From Pictodentalium vernedei (taxonomy: Eukaryota; Mollusca; Scaphopoda; Dentaliida; Dentaliidae), in the NCBI GenBank assembly GCA_031216915.1, contig CM062292.1:68188790-68252789 (forward strand): 64,000 nucleotides of DNA, given 5' to 3'. The notes under the pieces are model-generated. The model searched no databases, was not told the DNA's origin, and saw only the letters and a program-made list of their open reading frames with translations. Shown here in pieces: positions 50,391 to 60,363 of the stretch. The translations under genes and the position numbers were made by a program. Position 1 is the stretch's first letter. The number at the start of each line of letters is the position of its first letter.

Positions 50391-53279
50391 TTAGTGGACG
50401 ACATTCTGAGCAACAGATAACGGACCTAAACAATGCAGGTCTCCAGAAATGGACTCAATATTTCTGAGATAAAAATTAGTAAATGTGGATGGCTGAGACC
50501 AATAAGCAGCCTTCATTAAATCTGTAATAGCAACACTATTAGCATAAGCCCAGGAAGTAGAAAGAGCTCTTACTTCATGAGCAGAAATCTTAAGCACAGA
50601 CTGCTGAGAAGAAGATAAATCTTCATAAGCAGTACGGATAGTTAACTGAATCCATCTAGCAATAGAATGGACTGAAATGTCCTTTCTATTAGGCATCAAA
50701 GACAGAAAGAAACGTTTCCGTCCCTTTCTGATAAACTGAGATCTCTGTTTATAGATACGTAGTGCTCTAACAGGACAGAGTAAAGGCCTACGCCCGTCTG
50801 AAGACGGAAGAGCCTTAATAATAATAGGTTCCGGATATTTATTAGGAGCCTGATTCTTAGCTAAAAAACCCACATTAGTAGTGAAGGTGATAGTGTTCCC
50901 AACACTACGATAATGAGAATCATCCACCGATAGTGCATGAAGCTCACTGACTCTTCTGGCAGAAGAGAAAGCGAAGAGAAAAGCTGTCTTATAAGATAAG
51001 AATTTGAAATCTACTGTCCCAAGAGGTTCAAATGGCTTTTCCTTCAATTTAAGGAGAACCCAAGCTAAATTCCACTTAGGAATTAATCTAAGAGTTCTGG
51101 GTCTATTTATCGAAAAGTTTCTAACCAACTTCGATAAAGAGACATTAGATCCAATTTGTAAACTATCATGATGTGCATAGGTATCAGATAACATAGATCT
51201 ATAACCCTTTATAGTAACAGGCTGCAGTTTGATTTCGTCAAACAAGTATACTAGAAAGTTTGCAATGTCTGGTATAGAGGGATCAAATATATCTACAGAA
51301 TGATCCCTACACCAACGACGAAAAACCTTCCACTTAGCCGCATAGTTTAGCGAAGAGGAGGTCCTCCTACAGTTAGAAATCGCGTCCACTGCTCGTCCTG
51401 TAAAGTGCTTGCCATGCAAGAAGGACCGCACAACGGAAAAACGTGAAGGTTGAGACCTTGCGGGTTGTGATGGAGTTGGCGCGATTTCCCCTGCGAAAGA
51501 AGATCCTCTCATGGAGGAAGCTTCCGCGGTAGGTCCCACAACAGACACCTGAGTAGATTTATCCACGGTCTCTGTGGCGACAGAGATGCTACCAACAGAA
51601 TCTTGCATTGAGATTGTTTTATCTTTACCAATACTTGTTAAATTAACGGCGCTGGAGGATACGCATATCCTATCATTCCGTCCCAAGGGATCGACAGAGC
51701 GTCTACTGCAAATGCTCTTGGATCCAGACACGGAGACACATACGTCTGCAACTGATTGTTGAGATGTGTCGCAAATAAGTCTATCATTGGCCGTTCCCAT
51801 TGGTAGCAAATCTGATTGAATACTTGTTTGTTGAGAGTCCACTCCGACGGCAACAAGCGACCCTTTCGTGAAAGGGAGTCTGCTAGCACATTCAGATGAC
51901 CCGGTATGTGACGGACCAAAAGAAGAACGTGATGTTCTAACGCAAACAGAAGGATTCTTTCCGTTAGATTGAACAACGGAACTGAATGAGTGCCTCCCTG
52001 ATTCCGTATATACGCCACTACTGTCGTATTGTCGGATAGGATTTGGACATGAGCATCGTGAATAATGTCCATCCAGTGACGTAACGCAAGCCAAATTGAC
52101 ATCATTTCCTTGATGTTTATGTGCTTGCACAGAAATTGCGGATCCCAAAGACCCTGGCATCTCGAATCCGTTGGGATTAATGATGCACCCCAACCTGTTT
52201 GACTGGCATCCGTCATAACGGTAAAACTCGGATCCGGCAACTGCAGCGGAACTCCTTGAGTTAACCACTGAATGTTTGCCCAAGTCTGAATCTCTTGTTT
52301 CACTTGATCTGACAAGAGAACGTCTACATCGAGCGAATGAATTTTCACACTCCAATTCTGAGTTAGGAAAATTTGAAGAGGACGTGTGCGTAGCCGCCCC
52401 ATCGGAATGAGATCCGCGGCGGCTCTGCACAGACCTATCAGTCTCATAAATTCTCTCGCCGTGACTTTGTCTGCGTGCAGACAATAGCGAGCGTAACAAC
52501 TGACTAATTTCGCTCTGGTTAACGGCAGACGAACAAGATTGTTGTGCGTCTCGAAGCTCATTCCCAGATGAGTGAATGACTTGGACGGCACCAGATCCGA
52601 CTTCTCCTCGTTTACTATAAAACCGAAACGTCGAAGCAATAGAAGAAGATTCTGAACATCGTTCTGAAGCGTTAACTCGTTGCCGTACCTCTGAAGAATG
52701 TCGTCCAGGTAGGCCGACGTTACCGCAGACGAATGAGCTCGGAAGTAGATCATTACCGAGTTCATTACCCGAGTGAAAGCCCAGGGTGCTAGATTCAATC
52801 CGAAGCACATCGCCCGGAATTGATACACCACTCCTAGGACTGCGAAGCATAGATACTTTCGGAATGTCGGATGTACCATGACGTGAAAGTACGCATCTTT
52901 GAGATCTATGCTCGTTGCATAATCGTTCACCCGAATACTCGCTCTGACCGATCGAATCGTCTCCATATAAAACTTCGGAGCGACGATCAGCTTGTTTATC
53001 CAGCTCAAATCTATGACTGGACGGAACGAGCCGTCTGGTTTCGGAACCAGAAACAGATGGCTGTAGAATCCCAGAGATTCCTGGTTTTCTACGACCTCTA
53101 CCGCGTTCTTCATTAAAAGAGACTGCACCTCTGATAACAGAGCGTCTCTTTTCTGTGCATTTGACGGAAGATGAGTCCACTTTGGACTTCGAGTTAATGG
53201 AGGCTTTCGTTTGAAGGATATCTTTAGACCTTCCGAAGTCACTCCTCTCACCCAAGGGTCGTCCGTAATCGACGCCCAC
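50391..53279 (-). CDS. Tyrosine recombinase frame, copy F (962-codon ORF)
   Basis: The C-terminal roughly 330 residues are the recombinase: RAVDAISNCRR start, LNYAAKWKVF core-binding segment, Arg near 776 (ARRVSELHAL), His/Arg near 901 and 904 (HEVR), Tyr near 937 (FTNFY). The frame is the same as gag, opening 58 bp after the gag stop, and stays open through the whole RT/RNase H region, where it reads as Ser/Arg-rich sequence of no known domain. An internal start close to MQDSVGSISVATET is likelier than Met1. The recombinase domain has no visible defect. Confidence 0.85.
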   Translation of the reverse strand: MGVDYGRPLGERSDFGRSKDILQTKASINSKSKVDSSSVKCTEKRRSVIRGAVSFNEERGRGRRKPGISGILQPSVSGSETRRLVPSSHRFELDKQADRRSEVLYGDDSIGQSEYSGERLCNEHRSQRCVLSRHGTSDIPKVSMLRSPRSGVSIPGDVLRIESSTLGFHSGNELGNDLLPSSFVCGNVGLPGRHSSEVRQRVNASERCSESSSIASTFRFYSKRGEVGSGAVQVIHSSGNELRDAQQSCSSAVNQSEISQLLRSLLSARRQSHGERIYETDRSVQSRRGSHSDGAATHTSSSNFPNSELECENSFARCRRSLVRSSETRDSDLGKHSVVNSRSSAAVAGSEFYRYDGCQSNRLGCIINPNGFEMPGSLGSAISVQAHKHQGNDVNLACVTSLDGHYSRCSCPNPIRQYDSSGVYTESGRHSFSSVVQSNGKNPSVCVRTSRSSFGPSHTGSSECASRLPFTKGSLVAVGVDSQQTSIQSDLLPMGTANDRLICDTSQQSVADVCVSVSGSKSICSRRSVDPLGRNDRICVSSSAVNLTSIGKDKTISMQDSVGSISVATETVDKSTQVSVVGPTAEASSMRGSSFAGEIAPTPSQPARSQPSRFSVVRSFLHGKHFTGRAVDAISNCRRTSSSLNYAAKWKVFRRWCRDHSVDIFDPSIPDIANFLVYLFDEIKLQPVTIKGYRSMLSDTYAHHDSLQIGSNVSLSKLVRNFSINRPRTLRLIPKWNLAWVLLKLKEKPFEPLGTVDFKFLSYKTAFLFAFSSARRVSELHALSVDDSHYRSVGNTITFTTNVGFLAKNQAPNKYPEPIIIKALPSSDGRRPLLCPVRALRIYKQRSQFIRKGRKRFFLSLMPNRKDISVHSIARWIQLTIRTAYEDLSSSQQSVLKISAHEVRALSTSWAYANSVAITDLMKAAYWSQPSTFTNFYLRNIESISGDLHCLGPLSVAQNVVH

Positions 53280-53662
53280 TCTTGTGAAAAACTCGACAAC
53301 CTTCCGCCAACCGGAACGCGATAGAGGTTTAAGCCATCACCTCCTGGACCTGCAAGGCCTGCGGTAGGAGAAACCACGTCTTCCACGACCCGCACCTCGC
53401 CTCGTCGACCTCGGGGCGTCCGACCGATTGTCCCGGCCTGAAGGACGTCCCGAACGAGAGTCGCTATCCTGACGGTCTCTCGAATAAGACCAAGAGGACG
53501 CACCGGAACCTCTATAGGAACCTCTCTTGGGCGCATTAGACCCAGAAGTGCCTGTCTTATTCGTGTCTGCTGTATCCGACTTTTTAGGAGCTGATCTGAA
53601 CAACAGAGAATCATTAGCTTTCTTTTTAATTTTATCATAAATAGCGGAAAGCTTGCCGTCAA
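51638..53662 (-). pseudogene. RT/RNase H of copy F, stopped in the C-terminal connector
   Basis: RT (VPKPDGSFRPVIDL, IDLKDAYFHVMVHP, YLDD) and RNase H (TDASQTGWG, LSDNTTVVAYI, LADSLSR) are complete. The frame then ends at YAYPPAPLI because CAA became TAA at 51638, removing about 100 residues present in copy C. RT and RNase H may still fold, so this could be a partly functional protein. The start lies in gag, in the +1 frame, as in B. Confidence 0.82.
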
Positions 53663-55490
53663 AGAGAAGTTCTCCTGAGACCGAAGCGACTCTAAGAGAG
53701 TTCTTCACCTTAGAATCCACTAGTGTGGATGTAGCTAGGGCTGCGTCACGTCTGACCAACTCCAGATTTGCCACTGAAAGGGCGGAGTTACACGTGGAAT
53801 AAGCTACTGCCCTTGAAAGAAGTCTTAAAGAGGATTGTATATCCTGAAACTCTTCCCCTTGAAGGCACAGTGATAACGCCTTAGTAAGGTGATCTGCGTA
53901 AGATAAGGCATCTAAATTGGCTCTGTTAGACGCAATAGCTGTTTCCAACACCGCGGTTGGAATAGAAGCTGACGACGGTAATGATAGCTCTAAGTCTTCC
54001 GCCTCGTCGTCCATACGCAGAGGAACTCTCGGTATACCCTGTCCTGCCGTATCGAATTTATTCCTTGCATTAATGAAAGGCAGGTTGAGAGTATTAGCGG
54101 ACAAGAAACGTGCTTTCCCCGTCCTGGAAGCAAGTTTAAATATAGCGTCGTTCAATAATTCAAATGTTCTTGCAACATTATTGGACTGCGACGGAAACTC
54201 GGGAGCGATGTCCCTGAACCGCTCAAAAAATTCAGAGTCCAATGACGCTATAATTCTCTTGTCCGGAAGCGCAGCAGTCTGGCCCGACAGAACAACTTGA
54301 GGGAGAAAGTGCCGGATGAAGTCCACGGCAGCTTTATGTTGTTCCGAAAGGGATAGCTCCAAGTCATCCGTATCCCTTTCACCATCCGGTCGGACCTCCC
54401 GATGTTCCCGGTCGTCCGCCCCCGATGCTTCGGCGGAGCGTACCGACCCAGCGCCGTCGGATAATTCTCGATCCGACACCGTTTCTGTCGGCTGCTGGGA
54501 TGCTGCGATAAGCTGTGCTATCTGCACAAGAATGTCCGACGTCGAGACCTGCGGAGGCGCAGTCTTTCGCTGCTTCGCCGAGGGCAGCTCCGCATCAGAT
54601 GGCTCCCGCATACTTTTCCTAAGCGAACGTCCAGAGTCCATCGGTCTCGAATCCCTGGCTGCCGGATGGTGTGACCTGGTCGCCGAAGAATCCTTCATCG
54701 GCGAAGCTGGTAAAATATCGGCGGTCACGCAGCCAAGGTGCGGTCGTGTGCGCTGACGAGAAGAGGAAGCCTTAACAGTCTCTGCGGACTGCTTATACAA
54801 CGGAGCGTCCCGAGCGACGGACGTATGCTCCGCTAAAGACACATTTTGTACCACAACATCTGGTCCCAGATGTTGTTGTACGAGAGAGGGACCTCTCTCG
54901 CTCGCAGCCCGGCTGGACCTGGACGAGCTAGGAACCGGACTAAAAGGCTTCCTCCGTTCTCGCTTACTATCCGCCGTCACTGGGTGTGCATCTATTATGT
55001 TTATAGTGCTCGCATCACCCAAAATTTCCTCTTGGACCGCATCGGACGAACCCGGCTGCCGAACCATTCGGTGAATGGACGCTACACCGGGCGAGCTAGC
55101 GGACGACATTTGTCCAATCTCCATGAGCACTTTTGCCACTAGCTCTGAATTCATTTGTGACGACGGACGCACACTTGAAGAAGATAACATGGAAACATCA
55201 CCCTGTTCTGGTTCCTCTGAAATAGAAACTGAGAGAGTAGAGTGACCTTGTGGAGAAAGAGCCGGCATCGCTCTTTCTCCAGAAACAACATATCGTGACA
55301 CACGTTTCCAATGTTTCTCATCCCAATGTTCACATATAGGACAGGGATTAATGCGAGAACACTGACTACAATTAATACAATGATCATGAAAGTCAGAGGA
55401 AGATTTCTTCCTATTACAATTTGAACAATGTCCCTTCATTGTGAAAGAACAACAATAAGTCCTAGTTACTCGCAAAAACCCCTGACACAA
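53337..55490 (-). CDS. gag: Gag-like protein of copy F (717 aa)
   Basis: Intact homolog of the A and B Gag proteins with the N-terminal CSNC/CINC/CSQC module, Ser/Arg-rich middle, helical domain and RG-rich tail. It is four residues longer because of a short in-frame repeat near residue 660 (PKRGSYRGSGAS). The 5' start and 314-nt-class overlap with the RT frame are preserved (326 nt here). Confidence 0.85.
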   Translation of the reverse strand: MCQGFLRVTRTYCCSFTMKGHCSNCNRKKSSSDFHDHCINCSQCSRINPCPICEHWDEKHWKRVSRYVVSGERAMPALSPQGHSTLSVSISEEPEQGDVSMLSSSSVRPSSQMNSELVAKVLMEIGQMSSASSPGVASIHRMVRQPGSSDAVQEEILGDASTINIIDAHPVTADSKRERRKPFSPVPSSSRSSRAASERGPSLVQQHLGPDVVVQNVSLAEHTSVARDAPLYKQSAETVKASSSRQRTRPHLGCVTADILPASPMKDSSATRSHHPAARDSRPMDSGRSLRKSMREPSDAELPSAKQRKTAPPQVSTSDILVQIAQLIAASQQPTETVSDRELSDGAGSVRSAEASGADDREHREVRPDGERDTDDLELSLSEQHKAAVDFIRHFLPQVVLSGQTAALPDKRIIASLDSEFFERFRDIAPEFPSQSNNVARTFELLNDAIFKLASRTGKARFLSANTLNLPFINARNKFDTAGQGIPRVPLRMDDEAEDLELSLPSSASIPTAVLETAIASNRANLDALSYADHLTKALSLCLQGEEFQDIQSSLRLLSRAVAYSTCNSALSVANLELVRRDAALATSTLVDSKVKNSLRVASVSGELLFDGKLSAIYDKIKKKANDSLLFRSAPKKSDTADTNKTGTSGSNAPKRGSYRGSGASSWSYSRDRQDSDSRSGRPSGRDNRSDAPRSTRRGAGRGRRGFSYRRPCRSRR

Positions 55491-56324
55491 AGATACATAA
55501 TAACATGATCCATTAATAAATGAAAAAACAATTGCAAAACAAACTAATTTTGAAAAAATATTTTTTCAGAGAAGCCCAAGTTGCTGAAAAGTAACGTTGA
55601 GCCCCGATGGATCCGATGGCAAAGTGTGGTCAAAAATTTTAAATTTATATAAAATAATTAATGAGACACTTTCGGATAATATAAATGTATCTTATAATGA
55701 GATAAACTACCACAAAGGCAAACAGCCCCCCTCAAAAAAGGCTGTTGCCAATGAAAACAAACAGTGTAAACACACTAGAAAACATGACTCCAGGCACTGA
55801 AAAAACTGGCCCGGAATCAGTCATCAATTACACTCTATCTGATGCAAAACAGAGACTCCCAGGGGAGAATCTGTAGAACATCAGATGGAAGATGCAGAAC
55901 ACAAACGTTATACACCCATGGGTGAAAACGTAACTATGGGGAAAATAACAGAAAACCTTCTGTAACCAAGCAACTCTCCCAGGAAATTTTAGAAATGAAA
56001 TTTCTCAAAAATATGCCAAAAGCATGGGAGAATTGCCAGGGGGGACTTTAGAAGGCTAGGGGAGAGGAAACACTGAATAAGCAGTGCAACAATTAGCAAG
56101 AATGACAACAAGAGGCCCATGCCTCGAAAATAGGCAACTTAACATAATTTCATCAAAAATTTTTAAGTACAGCCCTGATTATTTTTTGCCACTTCTTTTT
56201 CCTCTCCTCCTTCTATCCTCCTTAGAATCACATTTTCTCCAAAAATTACGTGTCTGGCATCCTTTAAACTGAGATTTACAAGCACAAAGATCAGTGAGAT
56301 GTTGACTGATGAAGGGCCAAACAG

Positions 56325-56513
56325 AGAATAATAATTGGCGCCAATTTCGGGACGACTGCGTCACTGCGCATGCGCAGTAGAGGCGTAGTATGGAGGTCCT
56401 TTGGGACATGATTTCTTTTTGTTTTGGATGCAAATTTTGGGGATTGGGGGGCAAAATTTGTGTTTGGCCCTGGTTTTGTTGGAGTTAGCACCAGCTAAGT
56501 CTGGGTCATTGGT
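56325..56513 (-). repeat. Left inverted terminal repeat of copy F
   Basis: 189 bp. The E2F-like box is altered (AATTGGCGCCAATT); the NRF1-like palindrome is intact. Confidence 0.9.
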
Positions 56514-56526
56514 ACAGTATAAAAAT

Positions 56527-57750
56527 ATAAAACCTACGATTAGCATAATGTTGTTCACTTGCATCAAGAAAGAAGTATTGGAAATGATATATATTAGTGT
56601 GTAACCCTTTGATACTTTTGTACATGTTATTACATACGAAATAAAACAGCACGTTGATACTCAGTGGTCATTTGTTTTGTTATTATTTTTCGATTTTTTT
56701 AAAGTTTTAACCTCAAATTCCTATTTTCTCCCTAACAGTGCTCAGTGATAACCGTTGAGCCAAATGTTATCGCAGCTTAAAATACTAATATAATACTGCT
56801 GTCAAGACTTCTTAACTGGGTGAGTGCGAGAAGTCACTATCAGGGCTTTCAAAAAATGAGGATACCAGAGCAAAAGCCAACACTGTCGTTGCTTGTATTT
56901 CATATTCAGTCAAACACAATAATATTTTGTTTATATAAATTTGTTTTATTAAAAATTATTGGAGAGTGCCCACAGGCACTCTCCAATAATTTCTAATAAA
57001 ACAAGTTTTGAATAACAAATTCAGACCACCAAAAATAATCTAGCCCTTAATCAGATAATCACTAATGTGAAAAATATCTTGTTATTGGTACTTCCCGATG
57101 TTTGACGTCGCATTTTGAAAAACGTTGAAAAAACTGAATTCCCAGTGACGTTTGAATGACAGGATATTTAAAGTCTCAAAGAGTTAAGGTCCATATTTCT
57201 GCACATGTACAATGGCTAATCGTAACCACAACATGGACATAAAGTCAAGTCCAGCAAATCATTTATACCCATGTTGCCCATTTTATTTGGAGGACTTTCA
57301 CCGCGGGCATTGGTGACTGCGTCCTATTTTACCAGTAAAACAGAGCTTATTTACAACAGTAAACAAGCACTGCTTCAATTCTCCAGGTTCCCACGGGGAA
57401 TACATAAGGCTGTCTTCAACCTTTTACATTCCATATCCACCAAGTACTAGACCAGAAATCACAACTTGAGTCATTTTGAATAATTTTCTCTCAAATGATA
57501 GCTAATAAACCATTCATGGAGTCAGCAAGTCCATAAAGAGAGGATCTCCCACAAGACTAATTCAAACTTTGATAACTTTTTAAATTAAAAAAATTTAATG
57601 CAAAGGAACAGGTGCCCCAACATACATTGTTTAGGTAAACTCAAAACTTGTTTTCTAAGTATCTTGTTGTGGTTCAAACTTTGCTAATGCTTTCTATACC
57701 TTTACATGGCATGTTAATATTACTACCAAGCTGAAAACTTCATCATGCAG
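56527..57750. other. Intergenic stretch with one hairpin
   Basis: No gene is recognised. It contains the hairpin at 56941-57004. Confidence 0.45.
56941..57004. repeat. Short perfect hairpin
   Basis: TTGTTTTATTAAAAATTATT and GGAGAGTGCC pair with GGCACTCTCC and AATAATTTCTAATAAAACAA around CACA; one mismatch in the outer arm. Confidence 0.82.
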
Positions 57751-57763
57751 AGATGCTAAAGAT

Positions 57764-58088
57764 TTATTTATTTTATTCGATTTGGGTTTAACAACACTTT
57801 TGACAGCCAGGGTCACCTCATGTTGGACAGCTTTATGGGTAGAGGAAGCCGGAATACCTCGAGAACCACTGAGCAATGGTGTGCAACTGTCAAACCCCAC
57901 ACAAGCAGGATCAGCGTTGGTTGAAGACAAGTGCATCATCGATGTGCAGTACGCCTTAGTACACAGCACCACTGTGTTCCCAGGTGAGCAATCAGGCTTA
58001 AGTGCCTTGCTACGGCTGGCAGGGGGTCAAACCACAGACTTTTCAATATGAAGTCCAATGCCCTAACCACTGAGCCACCTCACTTCAT
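57764..58088 (-). mobile_element. tRNA-derived SINE copy S5, diverged
   Basis: The minus-strand head AGGTGGCTCAGTGGTTAGGG has an A box; the B box is degraded (GGTTTGACCCC). The 3' part resembles S3 and S6, not S1. Flanked by AGATGCTAAAGAT (57751-57763) and AGATGTTAAAGAT (58089-58101). Confidence 0.8.
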
Positions 58089-58109
58089 AGATGTTAAAGA
58101 TAATCAATT

Positions 58110-58502
58110 CTCCTCAAATTTTGTTTCTCAGGCCCTCCCGCATGGTCCCTTTGGCTGCCGCATGCTCTCTTTTTATAACCAATGTAAACTTAAAAAAATA
58201 AAAATTAAATGGATTGTCTGATATTTTACCCAAGTTAAAAAAAATTGATAAATTTGTCCCTTGAGAGCAAGAAGGCTTTGCAATGCTTTAGCATTGCAAA
58301 GCCTTCTTGCTCTCAAGGGACGAAATACACCACCACCCTTGCTATTCCGCATTATGAGGCCTAAAACCTAAACCAATAACATGAACTTTCGATGGAAAAG
58401 AAATAATTACAGAAATAAAAAATAAAATAAAAAACCGCTCGCCCACATGCAATTTTATGAATAATGGCCTGAGAAACAGAAGATTTACTTTGTGTGGCCT
58501 GA
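58110..58502. mobile_element. Hairpin MITE copy 3
   Basis: TTGTTTCTCAGGCCCTCCCG to GGCCTGAGAAACAGAAG with GTGTGGCCTGA at the right end. The central hairpin (58256-58322) is perfect with GAGAGCAAGAAGGC arms, carrying compensated changes relative to copy 1 (GAGTGCAAG there, GAGAGCAAG here, changed on both arms). Confidence 0.75.
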
Positions 58503-58796
58503 TCTGAATTTATTATTATTTATTTATTGTAGTCAGTGAAGGCCACTTAACTGAATATTTCCTATAAGAATAGCCCCATTAATTACACATAACATCCTAA
58601 CACCAAACCATTTACCATACTATCAGTACAAATATGACATGCTAATTGCATGAAGATAATAAAGTAAACTCCTGCTAATGAAATAAGAAATCTTGCCATC
58701 TATCAAAAAATAATTCAGAATTCCCAGTGTCTGTTGACCTATCTGGCTTCGGAACTGCAAATAGTGCTCTGTCAAATGAGATATTATAGAATTGTT

Positions 58797-58990
58797 TGTT
58801 TACTTATTGGAGGTTTAATGACACTTTCAACAGCCAGGGTCAGTCACATCATATAAAATAGTTTTAAGGGTGGAGGAAGCTGTGGTAATTGGAGAGAACC
58901 AATGAATAGCAGAAATAATGTGCCACACTGTCCTACTTACAAATGCTGTGCAAACAGAGTTAACAGCGGTTAACCCTTAGGGGTCTACAG
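58797..58990 (-). mobile_element. SINE remnant S6, head missing
   Basis: GGTTTAATGACACTTTCAAC, AGCCAGGGTCA and GGTGGAGGAAGCTGTGGTAA match the 3' half of S5. The tRNA-like head is not found. Confidence 0.6.
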
Positions 58991-59127
58991 TTAAAACTGG
59001 AAGTGCTGTCATGAATTGTGCACTTATCCAGGCTTAATTGTCCGTTAGAATTGCGTGCAATTGCCATATCGAATGGCATCCAAAGCACAGCATGTTCTCC
59101 TGGTTACTCATAGCAAACACAGGCAAT

Positions 59128-59186
59128 GTTTCTGCCAATGGACCTCCGGGTAACCCGGAGGTCCATTGGCTGAAACATTGCTTGTG
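59128..59186. repeat. Short perfect palindrome
   Basis: GCAATGTTTCTGCCAATGGA and CCTCCGGGT pair with ACCCGGAGG and TCCATTGGCTGAAACATTGC with one mismatch and almost no loop. Confidence 0.85.
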
Positions 59187-59677
59187 CACAGGCCATATGT
59201 ACAGAATTTGATAGCCTTACTATGGTCATAATGCGTAGATTAACGCGAAGATTGACGTGCTATTTGTGCGCATTTCATGACAGGACTTCTACTTTTAACT
59301 GTAATTCCAACTTTGATAAATTTTTAATGCAAAGGAAGAGGTGCTCCAAAATGCACTGTTTGGGTAAAGTGAAAGTTAAAAAATTTATAGTAATTTATAT
59401 ATTTTTTATACTTACCAATGACCCAGACTTAGCTGGTGCTAACTCTAACAAAACCAGGGCCAAACACAAATTTTGCCCCCCAATCCCCAAAATTTGCATC
59501 CAAAACAAAAAGAAATCATGTCCTAAAGGACCTCCATACTACGCCTCTACTGCGCATGCGCAGTGACGCAGACGTCCCGAAATTGGCGCCAATTATCATT
59601 CTTACTGGCAGTGCCTGGTCAGCGCTATGTACTCAGCGGGGAGGCAAGAGTTCCCAACTCCAGGGAGGGCCATCCCC

Positions 59678-59765
59678 GTCTGGGTCATTGGTAAGTATAA
59701 AAAATATATAAATTACTATAAATTTTTTAACATTTTTATACTGTACCAATGACCCAGACTTAGCT
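59678..59765. repeat. Internal complementary region of copy G
   Basis: Two-half design as in B; junction at 59731/59732. Confidence 0.9.
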
Positions 59766-60363
59766 GAATAGTAAACAGGCTGGAGGGCCTAGGACATAGA
59801 GGAAAATCCAATAAGCTCAACTATATAGTAATGAGGTAACCCCTTAAGGAGAAAAGGAGTATTAGGCTTTACATGTATCTTTCTTATTTAATATTAAATT
59901 AGAAAGATACACTACCCTTAATAATTGAGCACAATAACATTCATGTTCTCTATTAACATCCAGTATAACCCTTATACTAATTATTTTTAAAGCAAGCCAA
60001 TAAATAAAGTAGTCCAGAGAATTGAGACTCTTTATAGTCATTTAAAAGTGTCAGAGTATTGTATATTAAAGCCCGTTTGACACTTGACATATACAAATGC
60101 TTCACACCGAGCTACACTTTAAAAATAAGACATGAATGAATTTAAACATTAATATTACACTTTAAAACCATCCCGGAAGCGACTCAGAAATACTGACTTG
60201 GAGGAGGCATTCCCTTGCTTTTCACTATAAAGCAGGTGACCTAAGGGAACACCCGCCCCCCCCCCCTTCCCCTTGCCCTGGGTCAAATAGCCCAGAGCGA
60301 AGAGGGCAGCCGGACGGAGTCACTGCCGGAACAGAAAGCCTGCATAACTATAGTTGCAACTGT

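Larger units (their letters stand above)
49392..56526 (-). mobile_element. Full-length DIRS1-like retrotransposon copy F (7135 bp)
   Basis: Both tips are present (GTTAAAAAATTTATAG at 49392, CAGTATAAAAAT to 56526), with terminal repeats 49431-49619 and 56325-56513. It keeps the original separate RT/RNase H and recombinase frames. It shares several variants with G (for example TGATGGAGTTGG near 51470 and CTCCAGGGAGG near the 3' end), so F and G form a sub-branch distinct from A, B and C. The left flank AAAAAT and right flank ATAAAACC show no target duplication. Confidence 0.94.
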
